Origin: Flavobacterium taihuense
GTDB taxonomy: Bacteria > Bacteroidota > Bacteroidia > Flavobacteriales > Flavobacteriaceae
DNA: 64,000 bases
Assembly (NCBI RefSeq): GCF_019351435.1
Contig: NZ_JAHWYN010000001.1
Span: 65,785 to 129,784, forward strand
Direction: 5' to 3'
In this document: positions 16,188-25,084 of the stretch, piece after piece
Position numbering within the stretch: the stretch's first letter is position 1
Layout of the letters: every line of letters starts with the position of its first letter
Position numbers and translations under genes: made by a program
The notes under the pieces: generated by a model
The model's database searches: none
The model's input: only the letters and a program-made list of their open reading frames with translations
What the model was told of the DNA's origin: nothing

Positions 16188-17075
16188 ATGTCAAATTCAA
16201 CTACAGCAACAATCGAAACAGAAGAAATAGTAGAAAGCTATTCACTTCTCAACACTTTTGGTAAAGTAATTAAGAAAGAAAGCCTTAAAAATGCGTCAAT
16301 CTATATTTTAGAAAAAGCAAAATCAATTGTATTTGCTTGTATTGGATTGACTATTTTTTGTGGATTTTGGAGCTTATTGAGTTATTATACAAAGGATGCT
16401 CTTCCCGGTCCAACAGCAACCTTAACCGTTTTATACGAAATGTTGAGTGACCCATTTTATGATTATGGACCCAACGACAAAGGAATCGGACTGCAATTGT
16501 TTGTTTCCATCAAAACCGTTTTATTAGGGTTTTCATTGGGTTCCTTATTTGCAATTCCTTTCGGAATCCTGATTGGAGCGAGTTCTTTTTTCAAAAAAGT
16601 GTTTTATCCAATCGTTCAGTTCTTAAAACCGGTTTCACCTTTGGCTTGGTTTCCTATCGGTTTGGTTGTTTTCAAAGACACGGGAATGGCAACTATATTC
16701 ATCGTGTTTATCACTTCTTTATGGTCTACTTTGATCAATACTGCTTTTGGGGTTGGGACTATTCCACAAGACCATAAAAATGTAGCAAAGGCTTTTGGCT
16801 TTTCAAAATGGAGGTATTTGACCAAAGTTGTTTTTCCATACACCTTGCCGCACATTATCACAGGATTACGATTGAGTATCAGCGTTGCTTGGTTGGTTAT
16901 TGTTGCCGGTGAAATGCTGTCAGGTGGCGCAGGAATTGGATTTTTTGTATGGGACAGCTGGAATGCATTGAGCCTCGAAAAAGTGATTTCGGCCATCATC
17001 ATCATCGGATTTGTGGGAATTATTTTTGACGGATTTTTTACAATGATTGAAAACAAAGTGTCTTATAAAGCATAA
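16188..17075 (+). CDS. nrtB: Nitrate-type ABC transporter permease
   Basis: Inner-membrane permease of 295 residues of the NrtB/SsuC/TauC (BPD_transp_1) family. It has an N-terminal cytoplasmic tail of about 45 residues, a first membrane helix (SIVFACIGLTIFCGFWSLLSYY), the family loop DALPGPTATLTVLYEM, and the EAA cytoplasmic loop (GTIPQDHKNVAKAFGFSKWRYLTKVVFPYTLPHIITGLRL split over about 200-240) that contacts the ATPase. The terminal helices end with FFTMIENKVSY. It lies 19 bases ahead of the ATPase gene. It forms the transporter with the binding protein and ATPase of this operon. Confidence 0.9.
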   Translation: MSNSTTATIETEEIVESYSLLNTFGKVIKKESLKNASIYILEKAKSIVFACIGLTIFCGFWSLLSYYTKDALPGPTATLTVLYEMLSDPFYDYGPNDKGIGLQLFVSIKTVLLGFSLGSLFAIPFGILIGASSFFKKVFYPIVQFLKPVSPLAWFPIGLVVFKDTGMATIFIVFITSLWSTLINTAFGVGTIPQDHKNVAKAFGFSKWRYLTKVVFPYTLPHIITGLRLSISVAWLVIVAGEMLSGGAGIGFFVWDSWNALSLEKVISAIIIIGFVGIIFDGFFTMIENKVSYKA

Positions 17076-17093
17076 CAATTAAAAAGAACGACT

Positions 17094-17900
17094 ATGAGCT
17101 ATTTAGAAATAAAAAATTTGGAAATTTCTTTTCCAACTCCAAAAGGAAGATACATTGCAGTAAGAGACATTAACCTTTCTATCAAAAAAGGGGAAATCAT
17201 ATCCATCATTGGGCATTCAGGCTGTGGAAAATCAACGATTATGAATGCGATAGGAGGAATGCTAACCCCAACAGGAGGATCGGTAGTATTAGACAATAAA
17301 AACATCAAAGGACCAGGACCGGATCGCGGAATCGTTTTCCAAAATTATTCGCTACTGCCTTGGCTGACGGTGGAAAATAATATTTTTCAGGCGGTTGATT
17401 CGGTTATGGATTGTTCCAAAGCCGAGAAACACGAAATCGTGATTAAAAACCTCAAGATGGTGAATTTGTTCCAACACAAAGATAAATTACCGGGACAACT
17501 TTCTGGCGGAATGAAACAAAGAGTGGCCATAGCAAGAGCATTTGCCATTAACCCTGGAGTATTGTTGATGGATGAACCTTTTGGCGCATTGGATGCCTTA
17601 ACGAAAGGCTCAATGCAACTTGAAGTTTTAAAATTGTGGAATCTGAACAACAGGGAAAAAACAATAGTGATGATTACGCACGATATCGAAGAAGCGTTGT
17701 TTTTGTCCGACCGAATTGTGGTTTTGCACAATGGCCCAGCATCAACTATTCGCGAGATTGTTACGGTAAATTTGCCAAGGCCGAGAAATAAGATTGAAAT
17801 CGTAAAAACTCCTGAATATATTGAGCTAAGAGATCATTTATTGCACCTATTGACCGATCATTTTTCGATTGAGGATATGGGGGTTACTTATAAAAATTAG
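17094..17900 (+). CDS. nrtD: Nitrate-type ABC transporter ATP-binding protein
   Basis: Cytoplasmic ATPase of 268 residues of the NrtD/SsuB/TauB group that energises the importer. Visible motifs are Walker A GHSGCGKST (about 40-48), the Q-loop region FQNYSLLPWLTVENN, the signature LSGGMKQRVAIARAFA (about 140), Walker B VLLMDEPFGALDAL, and the switch histidine in VMITHDIEEALFLSD. It lacks the extra binding-protein domain of NrtC. It is the last gene of the operon and is followed by a strong terminator. No nitrate or nitrite reductase follows. Confidence 0.9.
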   Translation: MSYLEIKNLEISFPTPKGRYIAVRDINLSIKKGEIISIIGHSGCGKSTIMNAIGGMLTPTGGSVVLDNKNIKGPGPDRGIVFQNYSLLPWLTVENNIFQAVDSVMDCSKAEKHEIVIKNLKMVNLFQHKDKLPGQLSGGMKQRVAIARAFAINPGVLLMDEPFGALDALTKGSMQLEVLKLWNLNNREKTIVMITHDIEEALFLSDRIVVLHNGPASTIREIVTVNLPRPRNKIEIVKTPEYIELRDHLLHLLTDHFSIEDMGVTYKN

Positions 17901-17913
17901 TTGATTTTGTTGC

Positions 17914-17951
17914 CAAAAAAAAGCCTTTCAAATCTTGAAAGGCTTTTTTTA
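17914..17951. terminator. Terminator at the end of the nrt operon
   Basis: AAAAGCCTTTCAA and TTGAAAGGCTTTT form a long stem with a TCT-type loop, flanked by an A-run and a T-run. It can act in both directions. Confidence 0.88.
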
Positions 17952-18026
17952 TAATAGAAAATTCCAAACTCCTTATATAAATATTGGAATTTGGAATTTA
18001 AGATTTAGGAATTTTTATCAAAATTC

Positions 18027-18200
18027 TTATTTCGTTTCTTCTTCTTTTTTGTCAGCTGGCTGATCGTCTTTGGCTGCGTTTTTAAATTCTTTAACACCGC
18101 TTCCTAAACCTTTCATTAATTCTGGAATTTTTTTACCTCCAAAAAGTAATAAAACAACTGCCAATATAACAAGGATTTCTGGTAAACCTAATCTTCCCAT
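18027..18200 (-). CDS. tatA: Sec-independent protein translocase protein TatA
   Basis: 57-residue TatA/E protein, a pore-forming component of the twin-arginine translocase in the inner membrane. The sequence starts [20 protein letters not shown] with one N-terminal membrane helix. The glycine hinge follows ([20 protein letters not shown]), then an amphipathic helix and a charged tail ([13 protein letters not shown]), all typical of the family. A -7-like element (TACATTTG on the minus strand, 18247-18254) lies upstream. tatC is not in the window. Confidence 0.93.
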   Translation of the reverse strand: MGRLGLPEILVILAVVLLLFGGKKIPELMKGLGSGVKEFKNAAKDDQPADKKEEETK

Positions 18201-18366
18201 GATTGAATATTTAATGCCGTAGCAAATTTGTAATAAATCTAATGTGCAAATGTATATAGAATAACTTAATACGCATTCATTTTGATTGATTTATTTGCTT
18301 TTGACAGCGTTAAATATTTTATAAAATTATGAGGTTAGGAATTCAACTACTAAGAAGAGGCTAGTG

Positions 18367-18394
18367 TTGGCAACGCTTTAAATTATTATATTTG
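18367..18394 (+). promoter_or_regulatory. Promoter of the M23-associated membrane protein gene
   Basis: TTG (18367-18369), a 17-base spacer and TATATTTG (18387-18394) match the flavobacterial -33/-7 consensus well. The start codon is 17 bases downstream of the -7. Confidence 0.65.
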
Positions 18395-18411
18395 TGACTT
18401 AAACAAATATC

Positions 18412-18924
18412 ATGTCCAGGAATCGATTAAAAAAGAAGAAGTTTTTTGACAGATTATTAATCAAAAACCGATTAATAATTTTGAACGAGGATACTTTTGA
18501 GGAAATTTTTTCTTTTAAACTGAACATTATGAGCGTCTTTGTTTCGCTTTCATTGGGTGCTATTTTCTTAATTTCCATAACAACCGTTTTGATTGCTTTT
18601 ACTCCTTTACGAGAATTCATACCCGGTTATTCTTCTTCTCAATTAAAGCGAGATGCAACTGTTTTGGCATTAAAATCAGATTCCCTATCGATAGCTTTGA
18701 AGAAAAATGAAGCCTATATAAAATCGATTCAAAAAGTACTGAACGGTGATTTAGAATACGCCAAATTCAATAAAGATTCTATACTCTCTAGTGCTGATGA
18801 AGCTGCAGAACCAATAGATTTATCAGCTTCTGAAAAAGAAAAGGAGTTGAGAGAAAGAGTGAGTAAAGAAGAGTATACTCAGCGATCTTCCTCAAAAGGG
18901 AAGAGCCTAAATAGTAAAAAATAA
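18412..18924 (+). CDS. Membrane protein resembling the N-terminus of flavobacterial M23 peptidases, no peptidase domain
   Basis: 170 residues: a basic N-terminus, NRLIILNEDTFEEIFSFKLN, one membrane helix (MSVFVSLSLGAIFLISITTVLIAF), then FTPLREFIPGYSSSQLKRDATVLALKSDSLSIAL and a coiled-coil-like stretch ending in a charged tail. From knowledge of the family, this N-terminal architecture is followed by a LytM (M23) endopeptidase domain in relatives of about 290 residues. Here the frame stops in a Ser/Lys-rich tail with no zinc-binding motif and no recognisable leftover downstream. It lies 57 bases before the GH3 gene. It is either a naturally short membrane-anchored coiled-coil protein or a stable truncation. 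Confidence 0.7.
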   Translation: MSRNRLKKKKFFDRLLIKNRLIILNEDTFEEIFSFKLNIMSVFVSLSLGAIFLISITTVLIAFTPLREFIPGYSSSQLKRDATVLALKSDSLSIALKKNEAYIKSIQKVLNGDLEYAKFNKDSILSSADEAAEPIDLSASEKEKELRERVSKEEYTQRSSSKGKSLNSKK

Positions 18925-18981
18925 TCCGGAGAGCTTCGGAATTATAAAAGAACATTACAATTTTAAACAAAGCCCAAAAGA

Positions 18982-20469
18982 ATGTCACTAAAATCGCTTG
19001 CAGCAAAAATATTTGCACAAAAAATATATAAAAAGACACAAGCTTGGGCCAATTCCCCTGTTGAAACCCAAAAAGCTGTTTTCCTAAATTTAATGAAGGA
19101 CGCAAAGCAAACTCAATTTGGGAAAGACCATCATTTTGAACAGATAAAAAGTTATGAGGATTTTGTAAAACAAGTTCCAGTTCGCGATTACGAAGCTTTG
19201 AAACCCTATGTGGACAGAGTAGTAAAAGGGGAAGAAAATATACTTTGGAAAGGAAAACCGCTTTATTTTGCAAAAACTTCGGGAACTACATCAGGCGCCA
19301 AATACATTCCGTTGACCAAGGAATCAATGCCCTATCATATTGAAGCAGCCCGAAATGCGATTTTGCTTTATATACACGAAACCAAAAATGCCGATTTTGT
19401 AAACGGTAAAATGATTTTCTTGCAAGGAAGTCCTATTCTGGAAGAAAAGTATGGAATAAAACTGGGCAGACTGTCTGGAATTGTGGCACATTTTGTTCCC
19501 AAGTATTTGCAAAAAAACCGACTACCTTCTTGGGAAACGAATTGTATTGAAGATTGGGAAACCAAAGTAAATGCAATTGTCAATGAAACCATCAAGGAAG
19601 ATATGACTGTGATTTCGGGAATTCCGTCATGGGTGCAAATGTATTTTGAAAAATTACAGCAAAGAGGAGGAAAACCTGTTGGGGATATTTTCAAGAATTT
19701 CAATTTGTTTATTTACGGAGGCGTTAATTACGAACCATACAGAGCCAAATTTGAAAACCTTATAGGCAGAAAAGTTGATAGCATAGAATTGTTTCCAGCT
19801 TCTGAAGGTTTCTTTGCCTACCAGGATTCCCAAAAAGAAAAAGGAATGTTGCTGTTGCTGAATGCCGGAATTTTTTATGAATTTATAAAAAGTGAAGACT
19901 TTTTTACTGAAAGTCCAAAACGATATACCATTGGTGAAGTCGAGTTGGGTGTAAATTATGTTTTGATTATTTCGACTAATGCCGGACTTTGGGGTTATAA
20001 TATTGGGGACACCGTTCAGTTTACATCCTTGAAACCGTATCGAGTTATTGTTTCGGGAAGAATTAAACACTATATCTCGGCTTTTGGAGAACATGTCATT
20101 GGGAAAGAAGTAGAATGTGCGTTGCAGGAAGCCATGATAGGAACAACAGTGCGAGTGAATGAATTTACTGTAGCACCACAAATTACCCCAATTGACGGAT
20201 TGCCATATCATGAATGGTTCATCGAATTTGAAAACGAACCAGACGACAGCGACATTTTTGCGGAAGCGCTAGACAATGCCATGCGAAAGCAAAACATTTA
20301 TTATGACGATTTGATTGTGGGTCATGTTTTGAAAAACCTGGTCATTACCAAAGTGGCCAAAAATGGTTTTCAGGATTACATGAAATCCATTGGCAAATTG
20401 GGTGGACAGAATAAAATCCCAAGACTTTCTAACGACAGGAGTATTGTAAGTGATTTAAACCAAAAATAA
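18982..20469 (+). CDS. GH3 auxin-responsive promoter family protein
   Basis: 495-residue member of the GH3 branch of the adenylate-forming (ANL) superfamily, which couples acyl adenylates to amines. Bacterial members have no assigned substrate. Visible are the ATP/AMP-binding loop KTSGTTSGAKYIPLT (about 95-109), YGGVNYEPY (about 247), and the adenylate-binding region GLWGYNIGDTVQFTSLKPYRVIVSGR with the downstream HYISAFGEHVIGKEVE hinge, all typical of GH3. The length is slightly below that of plant GH3. It is followed closely by the DUF6909 gene, probably in one transcript. Confidence 0.9.
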   Translation: MSLKSLAAKIFAQKIYKKTQAWANSPVETQKAVFLNLMKDAKQTQFGKDHHFEQIKSYEDFVKQVPVRDYEALKPYVDRVVKGEENILWKGKPLYFAKTSGTTSGAKYIPLTKESMPYHIEAARNAILLYIHETKNADFVNGKMIFLQGSPILEEKYGIKLGRLSGIVAHFVPKYLQKNRLPSWETNCIEDWETKVNAIVNETIKEDMTVISGIPSWVQMYFEKLQQRGGKPVGDIFKNFNLFIYGGVNYEPYRAKFENLIGRKVDSIELFPASEGFFAYQDSQKEKGMLLLLNAGIFYEFIKSEDFFTESPKRYTIGEVELGVNYVLIISTNAGLWGYNIGDTVQFTSLKPYRVIVSGRIKHYISAFGEHVIGKEVECALQEAMIGTTVRVNEFTVAPQITPIDGLPYHEWFIEFENEPDDSDIFAEALDNAMRKQNIYYDDLIVGHVLKNLVITKVAKNGFQDYMKSIGKLGGQNKIPRLSNDRSIVSDLNQK

Positions 20470-20504
20470 AAACAATACATTTGAAGGTATTAAAGAATAA
20501 AAGC

Positions 20505-22184
20505 ATGAAAGAAACAAAAAATATATCGAGATCCAGAGCACAAGAATCATCGGCGGCTATTGAAAAAATGTACATTACAATGCGCCATCTTTTCAATAGA
20601 GGATTTTACAAACCGATGGGGATTTCTGGGGACACTTTAAGAGAAGCTTTATTGGCCCTAAGACCTGAGATTTATGGAAATATTGCGGAAGAAAAAGTTG
20701 AGTTAAATGGACTTTTATATGTTATAGAACGTCTACCGATTGGAATCGAGGAGTGTCGTTTTATTAATTTAACTTCGGATGAAGGATATTCTAAATCGCA
20801 TTTTAAAGCAATAGTTCCACCAAAAAGACGCCGGAATTGCTATCGTATAGACGAAGAACAAATGAATGTTGAAATCACCAGAGGGCGATCAGACATTTAT
20901 GATATTCTGACCCATTTGACGTTTATTTTCATCGAATCCCATAAAATTAAAAATAGAATTTTACTGGATGATGCCGGTGAAGTTTCCCGTGATTGGACAA
21001 AACTGGAAATTGCAGTATCCCAAAGCAAGAAATTGACCTTGGTCGAAAAAGAAAAAGCTATTTCTCATGCCGCCAATATTCTGGGCAGAACTTTCGAAGA
21101 AGTTTTGGATATTTATGATTCTTTTGGAAGTGAAGCTGCACCGGATCGTTTTTTGCATGTAATTTATTGGCTGGGAAAACTGGCGATAGAAGAAGTTGTT
21201 GACAGTAATAAAAGAACCATTACATTTAGTCCTATCCTGCGTGAGCGTTTGGGACATCATATTCACGGAGAAGTTTGGGCAACCAACATCAAGGAAGTTT
21301 TGAAAGCAAATCAGTTGTTGGATAGACCAATTCATGTGATTAGTGCCAATATGCACTCGGTGATGAATTCCATTTTTGCCACACCAATTTTGAAAACAAA
21401 GTTCAAGGACAAGTCCGATTTCTTTATTTACGAAGAATTGAGTAAGTCTGGCGCCAATGAAGTTCGTAATCAAGTTGAAGCTGTAGCATTGAAACAAGGA
21501 ATGATTTTCTTGCCGGATACGTCCGGAACCAATATTGATGTTCAAATTTTTGATACGGCTCAAATAGATTGGGCAAAAACATCATTTCCAAAAGCAGAAT
21601 TAGGTGAGAAAAAACCAGTTCTTATTGTAATGGATTATGCTTTTGGAGAACAAGCCTATGAAACTATAGACGAGTTATTGAAACCCTATAAGAAAGACAC
21701 TTTGCTTAACGTAAAATCGGTTTCGATTATGGGAAAAGCAGGAATTCTGGAAGGAGGAAAAGGCGACATTATGATTCCGAATGCACACATTAATGAAGGA
21801 ACGGCAGATAATTATTTCTTTAAAAATGAGTTAACCGCAGAGATGTTTGAGGGTAATGATATCGCTGTTTTTGCCGGACCAATGGTTACGGTTCTGGGAA
21901 CATCATTGCAAAACAGGGATTTATTAAAGTTCTTTCATGAATCGACTTGGGGCGTTATAGGTCTGGAAATGGAAGGGTCTTATTACCAAAAAGCCATTCA
22001 ATCAGCCTCAAAAATCAGAAAAAGTGTTCCTCACGACGTTAAAGTACGTTATGCTTATTATGCTTCAGATAACCCATTGGAAACCGGAAGTACATTGGCT
22101 TCGGGAGGTCTGGGAACCACTGGTGTAAAACCGACCTATCTGATTACGATTAAAATATTGGAACAAATTTTTAATATAAAATAA
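20505..22184 (+). CDS. DUF6909 family protein, phosphorylase-like C-terminal half
   Basis: 559-residue cytoplasmic protein conserved in Bacteroidota (DUF6909, recalled rather than checked). ATG 20505 is preferred over an in-frame TTG at 20481, which adds only MKVLKNKS. The N-terminal half is helical (AAIEKMYITMRHLFNRGFYKPMG). The C-terminal half looks like the nucleoside phosphorylase/nucleosidase fold: PVLIVMDYAFGEQAYE, SVSIMGKAGILEGGKGDIMIPNA, NDIAVFAGPMVTVLGTSLQ and WGVIGLEMEGSYY, where EMEG resembles the ribose-binding Met-Glu motif. No substrate is known. It follows GH3 by 35 bases. Confidence 0.8.
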   Translation: MKETKNISRSRAQESSAAIEKMYITMRHLFNRGFYKPMGISGDTLREALLALRPEIYGNIAEEKVELNGLLYVIERLPIGIEECRFINLTSDEGYSKSHFKAIVPPKRRRNCYRIDEEQMNVEITRGRSDIYDILTHLTFIFIESHKIKNRILLDDAGEVSRDWTKLEIAVSQSKKLTLVEKEKAISHAANILGRTFEEVLDIYDSFGSEAAPDRFLHVIYWLGKLAIEEVVDSNKRTITFSPILRERLGHHIHGEVWATNIKEVLKANQLLDRPIHVISANMHSVMNSIFATPILKTKFKDKSDFFIYEELSKSGANEVRNQVEAVALKQGMIFLPDTSGTNIDVQIFDTAQIDWAKTSFPKAELGEKKPVLIVMDYAFGEQAYETIDELLKPYKKDTLLNVKSVSIMGKAGILEGGKGDIMIPNAHINEGTADNYFFKNELTAEMFEGNDIAVFAGPMVTVLGTSLQNRDLLKFFHESTWGVIGLEMEGSYYQKAIQSASKIRKSVPHDVKVRYAYYASDNPLETGSTLASGGLGTTGVKPTYLITIKILEQIFNIK

Positions 22185-22192
22185 ATTAAAAA

Positions 22193-23185
22193 ATGAGTAC
22201 AAAAGTACCCCAAAATAATGATGAGCAGGAAATTGATTTGCTTCAAATTTCAAAAAAAATAAATGTTTTTTTTGATGGGATTAACAGATCTATTTTTAGA
22301 GGAATTCAGTTTTTTGTCCGCAATTGGATTATCGTTTTAATTTTAGTTGTAGGTGGATTTGGATTTGGATTTTTTTTAGACAAAACGCAAAAACAATACG
22401 AAAGTGAAATAATAGTAAGACCAAATTTTGATAGTGTCGATTATTTGTATTCAAAAATTGATTTGTTGAATTCAAAAGTTAAGGAGAATGACACCGTTTA
22501 TTTGAAATCAATAGGAATAATGAATTCATTAGAAATAAAAAAAATTGAATTGGAACCTATAGTTGATATTTATAAATTTATTGATAACAATGAACAAAAT
22601 TTACAGTTATTAAAACTAATGGCTGAATACGGGGATTTAAAGACAGTTGTTAAAGAAACTACAACAAGTAAGAATTACTTGTTTCATAATATTACAATTT
22701 CTACAAATACAAAAGAAAACAGTAATTCATACGTTCAGGCAGTATTAAAATACTTGAATGTTAGTAGTTATTATAAAGAAGTTCAAAAAATACGAATCGA
22801 AAATATTAAACAAAAAATAAAAGAAAATACAATAATCATTGCACAAATTGACGGAATATTAAATGAATTTTCTAGCACATCGTCAAATCTTAAAAAAAGT
22901 GATAAATTGGTTTATTACAATGAAAATACTCAATTAAATGATATTATTAAGACTAAAGAAACTTTAGGTAAAGAGATTGGAAATCTAAAATTTGAATTAC
23001 TTAATTCGGATAAAATTATTAAAGAAAATTCAGTTGTGCTAAACGTACAAAAAGACGGAACATTAAATAATAAGTTTAGGTTTATTTTTCCACTGTTTTT
23101 TATTCTGGGATTTTCTATGATTACTTTTTTTATAAAATTTTATAACAATCAAAAGGCCTTGTCTAGCTTGAACCCTAAAATTTGA
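22193..23185 (+). CDS. Wzz-type polysaccharide chain-length determinant protein
   Basis: Inner-membrane protein of 330 residues with the Wzz/PCP layout. A cytoplasmic N-terminus is followed by a first membrane helix (IVLILVVGGFGFGFFL, about 49-65), then a long periplasmic helical domain (about 66-290) beginning YESEIIVRPNFDSVDYLYSKID, and a second helix near the C-terminus (FIFPLFFILGFSMITFFI). No C-terminal tyrosine kinase domain is fused. It begins 9 bases after the DUF6909 gene and heads the polysaccharide locus, where it would set chain length together with the polymerase. Confidence 0.8.
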   Translation: MSTKVPQNNDEQEIDLLQISKKINVFFDGINRSIFRGIQFFVRNWIIVLILVVGGFGFGFFLDKTQKQYESEIIVRPNFDSVDYLYSKIDLLNSKVKENDTVYLKSIGIMNSLEIKKIELEPIVDIYKFIDNNEQNLQLLKLMAEYGDLKTVVKETTTSKNYLFHNITISTNTKENSNSYVQAVLKYLNVSSYYKEVQKIRIENIKQKIKENTIIIAQIDGILNEFSSTSSNLKKSDKLVYYNENTQLNDIIKTKETLGKEIGNLKFELLNSDKIIKENSVVLNVQKDGTLNNKFRFIFPLFFILGFSMITFFIKFYNNQKALSSLNPKI

Positions 23186-23354
23186 TTGTATAAGTAATTT
23201 TTTAAAGACAAAGAGTATTTGCTTAATTTTACTTAGCACCGTATTTTTATTATTAATCCCAGTGTGCTAGTGAATGGACTGCAGAGGTTTCTATATTTTT
23301 TAAATTTCGTAAATCATTGTATAGAAACTTAAAAACAAGTCAAATAAAATAGGA

Positions 23355-24599
23355 ATGTTTCAAAAAATAGACTCTTTATTAAAAAACAAAATTACTTTCA
23401 ATCTTTTTTATATTGGGATAATCAAGTTTATCAATATATTTTCAAAATACATTTTACTGAGTTACTTGGTTAGAACTTTTGGGGAAGAAAATTATGGAAT
23501 AATTACGTGGGTAGATTCATTTATTCAATATTTTTTAATTCTTATTAATTTTGGTTTTGATATGTATGCGGCAAAATATATTGTTGAAAATAAGCAAGAT
23601 AAATCGAAACTAGACAAGATTATTTCGACGATAATTACGATAAAAGCGAGCTTATTTTTTCTTAGTTTTTTAATATTAAGCTTGTTTTCTTTTGTAGATG
23701 GAATATCAAATTATATTGACTTCATGTATTTTATGCTCTTAATGGGAATTGGAGAAGTTTTATTTCCATTTTGGTATTTTCAGGGTATAGAGAAAATGAA
23801 GCCTATTGCTATTGTTACTCTTGTATCAAAAGGACTTTTGGTAGTTCTTACAATTCTATTTATAAAAAGACCAGAACAAATACTTTTATACATTTCATTA
23901 TTAGTTTTAACAAACATTGTTTGGGGAGTATTGGGTTTTTTTTTCATGAAAAAAGAATCTGATTTTAAATTTATTGCAGTTTCATACAAAACTATTATAC
24001 AGTATTTAAAAGAAGGATACCTCTTTTTTTTAGGTAGATTTTCGACTCTGTTTCTAAATTTTGGCACTATTTTTTTGATAGGCTATTTTTGTTCTAAAAA
24101 TTTGGTTGCAGGTTTTGATATAGCCTCAAAGATAATTTTTGCATTTGTATTTCCCTTCGAAGTGATTCAACAAGCTGTATTTCCTGTAGTTGTAAGATCT
24201 AAAAATAAATTATTTGTACAGCGTTTGGTATTATTTACAGTTTGTTGCGGCTTATTATTTTCTAGTTTTATATATTTTTTTTCGGAGCAGTTTATGGTTT
24301 TTTTTGGAGGTATACAGATGTCAAAATATGCTTTTTTGCTAGAATTTTTGGTAATTTTAATACCTGTAATTAGTTGCTCAATAATAATAGGCTGTTGTTC
24401 TCTGGTTGCTTTTGGTGCTATAAAACAGTATAATTATGCTCTTGTGATCTCTTGTTTGTGCTATGTATTTGGTGTTTTAGTTCTTTACATTTCAAATGAA
24501 ATCAAGTTTATGAATTTATTGATTTTGCGAATTTGTGTAGATGTAATAATGGTACTATTGATTTTGTATTTTTCCTTAAAAAAGAAAACGTTGTTATAA
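23355..24599 (+). CDS. Oligosaccharide flippase (Wzx family)
   Basis: Polytopic inner-membrane protein of 414 residues of the polysaccharide biosynthesis/MATE-like flippase family, about 12 membrane helices. The N-terminal pattern FIKFINIFSKYILLSYLVRTFGEENYGIITWVDSF is split across the first helices and is typical of Wzx. Its role is to flip lipid-linked repeat units across the inner membrane before polymerisation. It lies upstream of the polymerase-like gene with a small lipoprotein gene between. About 170 bases before it hold no gene. Confidence 0.87.
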   Translation: MFQKIDSLLKNKITFNLFYIGIIKFINIFSKYILLSYLVRTFGEENYGIITWVDSFIQYFLILINFGFDMYAAKYIVENKQDKSKLDKIISTIITIKASLFFLSFLILSLFSFVDGISNYIDFMYFMLLMGIGEVLFPFWYFQGIEKMKPIAIVTLVSKGLLVVLTILFIKRPEQILLYISLLVLTNIVWGVLGFFFMKKESDFKFIAVSYKTIIQYLKEGYLFFLGRFSTLFLNFGTIFLIGYFCSKNLVAGFDIASKIIFAFVFPFEVIQQAVFPVVVRSKNKLFVQRLVLFTVCCGLLFSSFIYFFSEQFMVFFGGIQMSKYAFLLEFLVILIPVISCSIIIGCCSLVAFGAIKQYNYALVISCLCYVFGVLVLYISNEIKFMNLLILRICVDVIMVLLILYFSLKKKTLL

Positions 24600-24622
24600 T
24601 GAATGAAATGCTATTATATTTG
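24591..24622 (+). promoter_or_regulatory. Promoter of the small lipoprotein gene
   Basis: TATATTTG (24615-24622) matches the -7 consensus, with TTG at 24591-24593 (21-base spacer) inside the end of the flippase gene. It gives the lipoprotein gene its own promoter inside the polysaccharide locus. Confidence 0.5.
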
Positions 24623-24646
24623 CAGAAGTATTAAAATTTAAAAAAA

Positions 24647-25072
24647 ATGAAAAAATATTTTTATTTTGCATTAGGGTCTGTTTTTTTATTTTCTTGTAAT
24701 AATGAAACAAAAAATCCGGATTCTGCTGAGATAGAAGATTCAGTAAGTGTAGTAAGTATTGAAAGATATCAAACAGAAATATTTCAAACAAATGCTGATG
24801 AGTATACCGCAGTAACAGTAAACAAGCTTACAGGAAAAGTATTTATAGGCAAAAATGCTGCAGGTTGGTATGAGGCTACAAATGCAGAAAGCATTCCCGC
24901 ATATGATATACCAACATATTCAATTAGCGTGTTTAAAGGACCTGATTCAAGTGCTCAAGTAGCATTATTGGATAGTGAAACCGGAAAAATTTATATGTAT
25001 ATAGTTGGCCATACCGCTAATTTTTATAATACTAACATACCTTTAGAAACTTTAGAAAAAGCAAGTAATTAA
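24647..25072 (+). CDS. Small lipoprotein of unknown function in the polysaccharide locus
   Basis: 141 residues with a lipoprotein signal (MKKYFYFALGSVFLFSC, lipobox cysteine 17) followed by an acidic linker. The mature part contains two similar hairpin-like phrases: AVTVNKLTGKVFIGK and VALLDSETGKIYMYIVG. No family is recognised. It has its own -7 element and sits between the flippase and the polymerase-like gene, which suggests an envelope role connected with the polysaccharide. Confidence 0.7.
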   Translation: MKKYFYFALGSVFLFSCNNETKNPDSAEIEDSVSVVSIERYQTEIFQTNADEYTAVTVNKLTGKVFIGKNAAGWYEATNAESIPAYDIPTYSISVFKGPDSSAQVALLDSETGKIYMYIVGHTANFYNTNIPLETLEKASN

Positions 25073-25084
25073 AAAGTATTATAA

